This document shows positions 1 to 9,984 of a stretch of DNA of 37,486 bases, one piece after another. The notes under the pieces are model-generated. The model saw only the letters and a list, made by a program, of their open reading frames with translations. It was not told the DNA's origin and made no database searches. This DNA comes from Pigoraptor vietnamica (taxonomy: Eukaryota > Opisthokonta > Filasterea): positions 1 through 37,486 of the forward strand of contig CALSCQ010001313.1 of assembly GCA_943704525.1 (NCBI GenBank), written 5' to 3'. The translations under genes were made by a program, and so were the position numbers. Position 1 is the stretch's first letter. The number at the start of each line of letters is the position of its first letter.

Positions 1-116
<116 letters not shown>

Positions 117-125
117 ACGTGTGAA

Positions 126-197
126 GTGCAGTGACATTCGTGGGACGATGGGTGCTTCTCTCTCGCGCATGTGCAGTGACATTTAGTGGGACGATTG
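126..197 (+). repeat. Imperfect 27-base duplication inside a DDX23 intron
   Basis: Two copies of a GTGCAGTGACATT...GTGGGACGAT unit start near 126 and 171, about 45 bases apart and slightly diverged. They sit between the TC tract and the first visible DDX23 exon. They look like a local tandem duplication with no evident function. Confidence 0.7.
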
Positions 198-252
198 ACA
201 CGTTGAGTGTTGTGCGCATGACTCACACCCGCGTCCTGTCACGAAATCGCAG

Positions 253-869
253 TACCGCGCATCGATTCTGCACGGTGGGCGCAACCAAGAGCAGCGGTAA
301 GTATTGACTCGGCTTTTATGGACTGCACGCCCGTCACCCCACCGCTCACAATCCGTCTGCTTTGCAGCGAGTCGGCCCTTGCGAATCTGAAGGAGGGCGC
401 GAAGGACATCCTCGTCGCCACGGATGTTGCCGGCCGCGGCATTGACATCAAGGACGTCATGTACGTCATCAACTACGACATGGCCAAGACGATCGAGGGT
501 GCGTTGCTTGTTCTGTTCGCTGCATTGCGCAGTCAATTGCCCATTTCTGCGTAGTCAATTCCCGATTTCTGCTCGTCTTTCTAGCGTCGTCCGTCCCGTC
601 GTCCTGTCTCACACATAATAACGCCCACTTTGTGCGCATCGGCAGATTACGTGCACCGCATTGGTCGCACGGGCCGCGCGGGCAAGTCCGGCACTGCGAT
701 CACGTTCCTCACGCCCGAGGACAGCCACGTCTTTTACGATCTCAAGCAGTTTCTGCTGAACAGCCCCGTGAGCACGTGCCCCTCGGAGCTGGCGAACCAT
801 CCCGATGCGCAGGTACCTCCGGGGACTGTTCGCGAGAAGGAGAAGAAGGGGACAAAGTTTATCGACTAA
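253..869 (+). CDS. DDX23: DEAD-box pre-mRNA splicing helicase DDX23/Prp28, C-terminal part
   Basis: These are the last three exons (253-296, 368-498, 646-869) of the U5 snRNP helicase that helps exchange U1 for U6 at the 5' splice site. They encode 132 residues of helicase domain 2 and the tail. The sequence shows HGGRNQEQR, motif V ([10 protein letters not shown]), motif VI ([13 protein letters not shown]) and the family tail with [15 protein letters not shown]. The last feature separates Prp28/DDX23 from other DEAD-box proteins. Splice phases are 2 and 1 and the frame is open throughout. Human DDX23 is about 820 residues, so most of the gene lies left of the window. The preceding intron holds the TC tract. 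Family identity is firm; the first exon's left edge rests on one acceptor (CGCAG). Confidence 0.93.
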
Positions 870-1146
870 GTCGCTGTCATGGCCGGTGAAACGGCAAGAA
901 AAAAAAAGTGAAAAAAGTGGGTGTAACGATGTTACAACAGTTAAAATGACGCATGTGTGACGACTATTTGAATTTTTCACGAATACGCCGCCAGACACAA
1001 CACAGCCGAAGGGCCTACTGCGCGTTCTGCGGACTCAGAAACAACACACGCAGCGAAAGCAAGAGAGAGAGGCACGCTTACGCACAAGACGTGTGGTGTT
1101 TGTGAGCGCACTTCGAAGTTTGCAGGGCGCCGCCCCGCGTCAAAAA
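870..1146. other. Short intergenic region between DDX23 and the RA-PH gene
   Basis: About 280 bases separate the DDX23 stop from the proposed start of the next gene in the same direction. It holds an A-rich stretch just after the stop (near 899-916), probably 3' untranslated sequence, and presumably the next gene's promoter. I see no RNA gene or clear TATA box. Confidence 0.5.
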
Positions 1147-3687
1147 ATGGTGAGAAGTCAGCTGTGTCGTACAGAATTTCCTCCGCCCCACTCACGCACA
1201 CACTCTCTCTGTTGGTGCGCAGTAGTGGAGTCACACGTCTATGATTTAAGCTGATCCGACGTCTGTTGGTGTGCAGTCGGAGGTGTCTATTTTGCTCCCG
1301 GACGACACGTGCGTCATGGTGCTCCTTGGCGACGATGCCAAGGTCTCCGACGCCGTGTCGAAGGTGGTCGCGGGGCTTGCGGAGAAGGAGAGCGACACGT
1401 CAAAGTACCGGCTGCTGGAACGGATGGTGTCGAGCGAAGGTGCACACGCGTTTGATGCACATGTACACGCAAGCACGCACACGCGCACGCACGCGCGCGC
1501 ACACACGCCCTCACACACATACACTCACGCACCTCCTCATACACGACGCTCCTACTCTCACGCATCCACTCTCATGCACTCGTACACGCTTACAAACGCG
1601 CGTGCACAAGCATGTGCGCACTCAGCTGCGCGTCGCACCGGCTCTCAGTGTGCTGCACATTGATTCACAGGCATGACCACAACTCACCTCTGTCTTCCTT
1701 TGCGGCTCTGCATGTTAAAAACGAACGGGCTAATCTCACCGCGCTTATTCTGCGCGCGACAGGCCCGCCCCAGGACCGGCTGCTCGAAGGGGACGAATCG
1801 ATTGCGTCTGTGCGTGCGCGACAGGCCAAGGCGGAGGAGGAGGGACGGACGCTGGCGATACCCGTGCAGCGGCAGTTTGAATTTCGCGCCGTTCACGAGG
1901 ACTTGTATGTCTCTATCAACTTCAACATCTACCTTCGCATGGCCGCGGGGATCGCCGAGAAGTCGTTCCGCCTTTACGCGACGTCTTCCATGACGGTCGA
2001 CAAGGCCATCGCCCTCATCTTCAAGCGGCTCCGCCTGCAGCCAGACTCGACAAACTACGGCCTCTTTGGAACGACCGGAGAAGGTGGCCGCGCTTGCTGC
2101 GAGTGCTGCGCGTCCATATGTCGCCTGTGCGTGTCGCGTGTGTCTCGTGTCTCTCTGTGTGCGTTGCTTTGTGTGTGCGTATCTCGGGGGATTTACTGCA
2201 TGAGGGCCGTCTTGCACCAATGTCCCCGCTCACCAACCAACCCTAATTGATTGCGCAACAGGAACGAGGGAACTGGCGCGCGACGAGAACCTCCTCGGCC
2301 TCCAGAAGGGGCTTGACGAGAACACGCGCGACCTCTTTTTCCAATTCCAGACGAAGGCACGTGCAGTTTTGCGTGCGCCATATGAGATCTGTTGGCGTTT
2401 GAAAAATGCGAGGCGCAGGCGCAGCAGCACATTCTAACGGCTCGTGTGCGAACCACTATTTGCAGATGGATCTCAGCGCGCTGCTCGGCGCGGACCGCCA
2501 GGGGTGGCTGGAGAAGGAGGGCGGCAACGTCAAGTCGTGGAAGAGCCGCTGGTTTGTGCTCAAGGGCACCAGCCTTTTCTATTACCCGGACCACAAGGTG
2601 CGCCTGGTGGAGAGTGGCGGACGATGCACACGCACTCTCTGTCATATGCACTTGTTGAGGACTCGTGGGTTTGCCTTGCATTGTCACGGCGCAATGCCTC
2701 TGGCGTCCCTTCACTGGCTGTTTTATCCCTCGCCACCCCTCTCCCTCGCCCCGTCTTTTGATTACACTGCGTTGCGTTGCTAATGTGACATCCTCCTCGA
2801 AGGACCCGAACCCGCTCGGCCAAATCGCGAACGTCGACAAGGCCAAGCTGGTGCTCCCGGACGCCAACGAGGCGAAGGGCGGCCTCTTCGCGCGCAAGAG
2901 CCGTAACCAGCACGTCTTCATGCTCGAGCTCCCCGATCGCACGTGGAAGCTCGCCGCGCCGGACCGGCCGACGATGGACGGGTGGGTCGCGGCCATCCGC
3001 GAGGCCGCGACAAGGGGTTCTAAGGCACAGGCCGCCGCCGCCGCCGCCGCGATGCAGGGTGGGTGTTTTTGCGTGCGTGGTCAGGTGGTCCATGTTGTCT
3101 TCGTACGCATCATGAAGTTAAAAACCGACTGTCACGTGACGCATGGCGCAGAGCGCATTCGGTCTGCGTCGTCGGCGCCTCAGCCCATCGTGCCAGAGCG
3201 GAAAGCGTCCATTCCGTCAGCAACGCCCCCCGCGGCCACACCGACGCCGGCGCCTGCCGCGACACCCGCTGCCGCGCCCGCAGCCGCCGCCGCCCCCCCA
3301 ACGGCCGCCGCCCCTGCCGCCGCCGCCGCCGCCGCCGCGCCCGCCGGTCCCAACTTTGAGATTGACGAGGCGCCCGAGGTGGACGAGACAATCATGCGCG
3401 AGAGCGAGCAGCTCTTCACGGACCTCTTCTGCCGCACGGCCAGCATCTCGTCGGGATCCGGAGTATCAGCCGCGGTCGCTCCCTCTGGCGGCGACACTCT
3501 CGGCGTCCCGCACCAGCCGCTGCAGCGGTCATGGTCGGGCAGTGGCCTCGCGAAGGCGATGCGCCAGAGCCTCCACATTGCGCAGCTTCAGTCGGGCGGC
3601 AACAAGGAGGACATTGGCACGGCGTTCAACGCCCTCGATGCCATGCTTGGCGACCTCAATAAGGAGCTGGACGGCCTGAACTTCTGA
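1147..3687 (+). CDS. RA/ubiquitin-like plus PH domain adaptor protein
   Basis: A seven-exon model: 1147-1149, 1277-1439, 1763-2083, 2262-2356, 2466-2597, 2803-3058, 3152-3687, giving 501 residues with all phases matching. The N-terminus (about 1-55) and residues about 105-195 look like ubiquitin-fold or Ras-association modules. The second shows F.LYATSSMTVDKAI, then YGLFGTT and a loop up to LFFQFQ. A PH domain follows at about 205-320, with GWLEKEGG, SWKSRWFVLKG, LFYYPDH and the C-terminal helix tryptophan in DGWVAAIREA. Next comes a poly-Ala/Pro linker (about 340-390) and a tail rich in acidic and amphipathic segments. RA-PH tandems (Grb7, RIAM/lamellipodin types) bind small GTPases and phosphoinositides to link membranes to actin; that role here is inference. 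One intron is GC-AG, and one acceptor is CGAAG rather than GCAG. The one-codon first exon is the weakest part of the model. Confidence 0.82.
2357..2465 (+). other. GC-AG intron in the RA-PH gene
   Basis: The exon ends ACGAAG and the intron starts GCACGTG. The next exon starts after TTTGCAG with ATGGAT. Only a GC donor directly after AAG joins the two exons in phase 0; the nearest GT, three bases further in, would break the frame. GC-AG introns are a known minor class spliced by the U2 spliceosome. Confidence 0.75.
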
Positions 3688-3980
3688 AGAGTGGTTTTGT
3701 CCGCGCGTGCGCGTCTTTGTTGCGGGGATCTTTGTTAACTTGGTTTTTCTGAGGCCTTCGCATCGCTGGTTGTGCGGGAAAAATTCGTTCGCTGTTTGTT
3801 TGTGCCTCTGTGTCTGCGCGCGACAGTGAGAGATTGAATGCAAAACTGAGAGCAATTTTTTTCTCTGCGGCGACATGGCTATGCTGGGTGGTCGACACAA
3901 CGCTGACAATACTTGCAAATAGTGGAATTTAGTTTGAAACGCCAGCACGCCGCCATGTGAGTTCACGTTCGCCTGTCCCC
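3688..3980. other. Convergent intergenic gap
   Basis: This 293-base stretch lies between two stop codons facing each other (RA-PH on + and the coiled-coil gene on -). It should contain both 3' untranslated regions. No gene, repeat or RNA structure stands out. Confidence 0.6.
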
Positions 3981-6645
3981 CTATTCTTCGTCGCCATCCA
4001 CGCCCGTGTGCTCCAGCGTCGACAAGACCTGAATCTCGGACGACGAGAGGGCGATGTAACGGATCGCAGATAGCTTGGACGCGAGCATCCGCCGGCGCGC
4101 CGTCTCTTTTGCCAGCTCCGCCGCGAGCGCCGCGTTCTCGCGCAGAAGAAACTGCGTCGCGTCGGGCATCGAGGCATCGAGTGCAGAGTACGTCGCCGCG
4201 CTATTGTTCAAGGCGACGGCTTCCTCATTTGCGTATGACCGCTGAGTGGACGCCGAGTCCATCGCCGCCGCAGGGACACCTTCGCCATCGCCCGGGTGCG
4301 ATGCAGTAGGATGCGCAACCTTCTCTGCTTGAAACTGCACGTCGTCAACAGTAGCGGGCGAATCGACACTCTCGGCGCCAAAGCCCAATCGTCGCCCAAA
4401 GCGTGACAGCGAGTCAGAGTCAATCGAGTCGCAAGTCTCGTTCAGAAAGGCTCGCAGTGCGCTCCCGGCGCTGTCGGGCGCCCGCATCTCACGGGCGACA
4501 GAGGGCGTCGTCGGCGAGGGCTCCGAAGCGCCGTCTGTCGTCTCACGGTCCTTCGATTCTCCAGCACTCGGGGACGTCGCCTGCACCACCGCCGTCTCCT
4601 GCGGGCGGGGAATACTTCCGATGGCAGACACGCGTTCCGTCGGGAAAACCGCGAGGGGCGAAGCGAGCGCGACAACGAGGGCCTCGTCCGTCACTTCGAC
4701 GTTTGCGCGCACCATCTCCAGCGCATGCCGCAGGGCATCCCTCTCGCGCGTCACGGCGTCTATCGTCGCCTCCATCTCGGACATGCGCGCGAGCAAAGGC
4801 GCGCAGTGCTCGGCCACGAGCGACTCGACAATCCTATTGAGAACGTTCCTGTCGAAAGGACTCCCACCCGCCGGCGACGTCTGCGCTGGCGCTGCCGATC
4901 CCTCCACCGCGCGGGATTCCGCTTCCGCCGTTCGCGGCCGCTCGTCTTCAGGAGCGCACGCCGGTGCGGTCCGAACGGGCGAATCGGAGGACACAACCTT
5001 CGGCGCGACATCCACCGGCGCAACAGCGGAAGGAGGCGCGCACACACTAGGGCAGCCGGCGACGTTGGCCTCAGGACCCACTTCGCGAACGCCGCACGCG
5101 CCTATCTCCTCTTTCACCGGCGACGTCAAGTCGCTCACGCTGAATCGCCATGTCGCCTCGAAGGGGTCCGAGTGCCGCCCGTCGTCCTCCGGTTCGTCAC
5201 CGCTGTCCGTTCGCTCGTCGTCCCTCTCAGCGTCGCGTCCGTAGGGCGACGCCAAGTGCCCGTCGGTGTTGGCCGTCCCGTAAATGCCACCCACGGGGAT
5301 GGGGGCGCGCACCCTAATGGCCGTGGGCGCTGCGCCGTCTGCCGCGGATCGTGTAAAGTAGTCGGCGGCCGTTTCCACAGAGTGCTCGGCCACGTCGCAC
5401 TCTTCCTCGTCCACTTCCGCAACGCTCTCCACGATGCGCGCAAAGTCAAACGCCGACGCATCGTCGCACGTGGGCTCCACGTGCGCGGCAGAAACCTTGT
5501 CGGCCACGGGAGGTGCGTGATAGTTGCGCTGTGCCGCCGTGTGTCGCAGGGAGGACGCCGGCGAGTTGTAGGCCGTCGGCGGGCAGAATCCGCTCGTGCG
5601 CCGCGCGATGAACTCTGCCATGTTAATGCCCTCGGACGAGGCGACAGACGACGCGCGAGACGACGTGAGCGGCGCTGGCTGCGTGGTGGTGTCGTCGTCT
5701 GATTCCGCCTCTTCAAACTGGACAAAAGGGAAAGCGGAAGACAATAGAATAAGATGGCGGGAAAGGGGGCGATAATTGGAAGCGGGCCAGGCGCATTGTG
5801 AGCGAGTGAAAGGGCTGTCCCGTACCACGTTGTTCTCGTTGGGTGTGGAGAGCGTCTCATGTGTCGCGATGGCATTCGCCTTCCGAGCAAAGTAGTGCGT
5901 CGTCGTTGTCGTGGACGACGCCGAATTGTCGCGGCTGGCGGACGTGTGCGTGACGGGTCCCCACGAGCCTTTGAGCGTGACGGCCATGCCCTGTCGCGGC
6001 TGGATTTTGCGGGTGCGTGGCTGCAAGACGTTGGGGGTGACGACCGTCTTGGGCACGCGGGGGGCCGCCATGGCGAATGTGCCGGTCTGCGACAGCATGG
6101 ATAGGCCGTGTGTGCGCGTTAGTCACGCACGTTAGAAGCGAGTGCATAAACTATTGTCACTAATCACAGCATGTTATAAGCGAGAGTATTGGACGACCAG
6201 AAAGCCCTTATGCAAATGTCACAGCACGCTCTATTAGTGCGAGTGGATGAGACTTTTGAGTAAATAGTCACACAGCATGTTACAAGCGCGAGTGGATATT
6301 CCCATGCGACAGCACTGCAGCACCTCCTTTGCGTGCAGAAGGGACGACAGAAACTCCTTTTTGAACTCGGGTGACTTTGCGAGCTCGCTCAAAGCCCTGC
6401 AAAAACGGATTGCCTTGTCAGTGCCCACACACTTCGACCCGCAGCCGCACAGTAAAGACGGTGATGGCCACGCAAATCTTACTCACAATTCACGCAAATC
6501 TCCCTCACACTTAACGCAAAAACATCTCACTCACACTTAACGCAACTGTTACTCACATCTTCTTTGTGTTGGCGTCGTCCGACTGTGGGCGCACATTCGT
6601 TCCACGCGCGCCAAGCGGCTGCCGTGGCACCGCAGCCGACGACAT
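3981..6645 (-). CDS. Coiled-coil protein of unknown function (719 residues)
   Basis: A four-exon model: 6645-6557, 6396-6324, 6086-5826, 5717-3981, with phases 2, 0, 0, giving 719 residues. I do not recognise the family. The N-terminal third is basic and Ser/Thr-rich. The middle is acidic and low in complexity. Two likely coiled coils are visible: one around the segment with VESLVAEHCAPLLARMSEME followed by a Glu/Arg heptad pattern, and one near the C-terminus starting LLRENAALAAELAKETARR. This architecture fits a cytoskeletal or centrosomal scaffold, but that is a guess. The start at 6645 is the first ATG of an open stretch that continues upstream to an acceptor-like CTTAG at about 6694, so an additional 5' exon is possible. 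The GTGCTG donor of intron 2 is weak. Confidence 0.7.
6117..6300 (-). repeat. Degenerate 42-57 base tandem repeat in intron 2
   Basis: On the plus strand, four diverged copies of a unit like GTCACACAGCATGTTA followed by AAGCGAGAGTGGAT begin near 6120, 6162, 6219 and 6266. They fill most of the intron between the second and third exons of the coiled-coil gene. There is no sign of coding or an RNA gene. Confidence 0.65.
6478..6556 (-). repeat. Tandem repeat that reiterates the 5' splice site
   Basis: In the sense direction, intron 1 of the coiled-coil gene begins with four tandem units of about 22-26 bases. Each opens with a donor-like GTGAG: near 6556 (the donor used in the model), 6534, 6508 and 6486. 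Each unit then carries a TTGCGT core. The repeats therefore contain three extra donor-like sites just inside the intron. Confidence 0.8.
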
Positions 6646-6836
6646 GGCCAGCGGCAAAGAGTGCGGATGCCTCGCAATGAAGCGGGTGAAGTCTAAGAGG
6701 AAGACACGCACGAATAGCGATTGTTGATTCAAAAGCTGAGAAATACGGGAGCTATGAGGACGCGATCAGTGGGTCACGTATGTGAGGACTTTGAGAAGGG
6801 AGATTTGAATTTCCCGCGCATATGACGAAGCATCAA

Positions 6837-6848
6837 GATGACGTCACC
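6837..6848. promoter_or_regulatory. CRE-type element (GATGACGTCACC)
   Basis: A perfect TGACGTCA palindrome lies within a 12-base string about 190 bases upstream of the coiled-coil gene start. The same 12 bases occur upstream of TXNL4B. TGACGTCA is the classical site for CREB/ATF-type bZIP factors; use here is inferred from position only. Confidence 0.5.
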
Positions 6849-7259
6849 GTGTGGTCATTGTTTATGCGCCGTTGAGTGTTGAGGGGTGGGGTGTTGATTT
6901 TTCTGTGTGGGATGCGCGTTATCTTGACTCGAATGAAAACACGCTCAGCCGTTTGCGCTTTGGCTCTTTTTTGTCGTGGGAGAGCCCTATTTGCTCTTCG
7001 CGTCGGGTTTCCACCAACGGAGACGGTCGTCTGGGCGCGTGAATGGCGACCACCTCATGGCGCATGCCTTCTCTTACGAAAGATCAGCTAAGGCTCGTGC
7101 GACACGGTGTGCAGCAAACGTGTGCATCCACAACGAGAACTATTTAATGTTTTTTTAGGTGAACTGTCTAAGGTAAGCTACCTTCCGCGACAATTGCATG
7201 TGCTTTTTCAGAGTTGGGTTGTGCGCTATTCGCACGGTTTATCCTGCGAGTGCGCCCGC
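6849..7259. other. Gene-free stretch 5' of the coiled-coil gene
   Basis: About 410 bases lie between the promoter region of the coiled-coil gene and the 3' end of the propeller gene. Only short open frames without protein-like character are present. I see no repeat or RNA gene. Confidence 0.5.
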
Positions 7260-8531
7260 TCAACAATGCACGTCACTGCGCGCGTACGCCTCACAACCGC
7301 ACGCGATAGAAAGGTACACAATTGTCCCTTGGAACTGTCCGCCACCGTTCGATGTGTCGACCACGGCGAGACCTGCCCTGTCTCTCGTTATGGTCGCAAT
7401 TGCCGTCATCTCGTATAGGTCGAGCCCGCGAGTGGCAACGATGGGCGACTCCCACGCGCTTCCGTCCGGATAGAGGCCGCGCCAGAGTTCGATGTTGCGC
7501 TCCGAAAACAAGGTGCTTCCAATATCGCGGGTGAGGGCGACCATGGGGCGTCCGCAGACGTTGGCAAGCGATGGGGAGGCTAAATAGGCGCCAAGCCCCG
7601 CACCGACGGTCACGTAATGTGGGGTGGGCCATGTGTGACCGTACGGATCGTTGGCGCGAACGTACTTGAGAGCGAGGTGGTCGGAGTTTCCGTCGGCGGG
7701 GAGCTCAATGTACGCGACGGCGGGGCGTCCTCCGACGACCTGTATCGAAGGGTGAAGGCCGGTCTCGTTTCGAGTGCCGGAGCCGGCACCTGGGGGCGAG
7801 GCGTCGAGCACTACAATGTCGCCGTTGCGTTGATACTGGAGAATCGAACTCAGGCCGCTCAGCGCGAGGCCCTGTCCGAAGATCTCCTGGCCGAACGCGA
7901 GACCGGGGGCTCCCTTGACATCTGTCAGCGACAGCAGCGTGTCACGGCCTGGCACCATGACGCCAAGCGCCGGCGGCAGGGTGAGGGCGAGGTACTCGGG
8001 AAGACTTTCCCAACGGTGTCCCCGGGTATCGGACGCCGCAAAGCAGGCACGTGCGACGGCCGTCGTGGTGTCGGTGACGAACTTGAAGCGCTCGACAAGG
8101 CACACGACGGGGCGGCCGCGCACGTCTGCGAGCGAAATGTCGTACGGAGTGACCGGTCCCAACTGACGCGGATCCAGGATCTCCGTCCCGTCCGTGATCA
8201 CGTGCGGCCGGCCCCATTCGCGCCCAAACTTATCGAGCGCGCGGACGTAGTAGACGGGAGACGGCGTGTCGCCGCTTGGTTGCGGAAGTTGCACAGTGAA
8301 GGCGATCGCTGGGCGGCCGTGGACGACTGCCATGTCGAGAACAAACGGCTCCCCAGACAGATCACCCAGGGGGTCGACCGGCTCACCCCACCGCGAGCCC
8401 TGGACGTTAAGCGCTCGCGTGTACAGCAGGCGCCGTCCGCCACTGCCCGTGTCCGCGACAAACGCGAGCGCGGGACGCCCGTGCACGCCCACGACGTCAC
8501 GGGCCAAGCCGGTCGTGACCGAGTGGCGCAC
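7260..8531 (-). CDS. Seven-repeat beta-propeller protein, probably secreted
   Basis: A single 423-codon frame without introns. It contains seven copies of a 54-68 residue repeat whose core is V-x-GRPA-hydrophobic-AF or AY, at about residues 18, 72, 139, 207, 268, 327 and 383. Each is typically followed by L.YVRA.D..G..W. Repeats of this kind occur in bacterial extracellular proteins and should fold into a seven-bladed propeller. The substrate is unknown and no sialidase-type active site can be seen. No in-frame ATG lies upstream. An ATG at 8649 opens a good signal peptide (MCAFTRLLLLAALLAAA) that is in a different frame from the body, and no GT-AG intron can reconcile them. A one-base sequence error, a real frameshift, or a non-ATG start are the options. 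The given start is a GTG chosen only as the frame's first plausible codon. Confidence 0.7.
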   Translation of the reverse strand: MRHSVTTGLARDVVGVHGRPALAFVADTGSGGRRLLYTRALNVQGSRWGEPVDPLGDLSGEPFVLDMAVVHGRPAIAFTVQLPQPSGDTPSPVYYVRALDKFGREWGRPHVITDGTEILDPRQLGPVTPYDISLADVRGRPVVCLVERFKFVTDTTTAVARACFAASDTRGHRWESLPEYLALTLPPALGVMVPGRDTLLSLTDVKGAPGLAFGQEIFGQGLALSGLSSILQYQRNGDIVVLDASPPGAGSGTRNETGLHPSIQVVGGRPAVAYIELPADGNSDHLALKYVRANDPYGHTWPTPHYVTVGAGLGAYLASPSLANVCGRPMVALTRDIGSTLFSERNIELWRGLYPDGSAWESPIVATRGLDLYEMTAIATITRDRAGLAVVDTSNGGGQFQGTIVYLSIACGCEAYARSDVHC

Positions 8532-8649
8532 GACGTGGCATTCGGACGATACAACGCAGTCGGTGGGTCTGCGTGTAATCGGCGCGAGTCGTTTGCGTGG
8601 CGGCGGCGAGTAGAGCCGCCAGTAGCAGTAGACGCGTGAACGCGCACAT

Positions 8650-9984
<1,335 letters not shown>

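Noticed and set aside
4725-5702. A 325-codon plus-strand frame inside the coiled-coil gene
   Set aside because: Arg/His-rich composition typical of a wrong-frame reading; the minus frame has coiled coils and consistent splicing.
7617-8639. A 340-codon plus-strand frame over the propeller gene
   Set aside because: Antisense shadow; no repeat structure, whereas the minus frame shows seven regular repeats.
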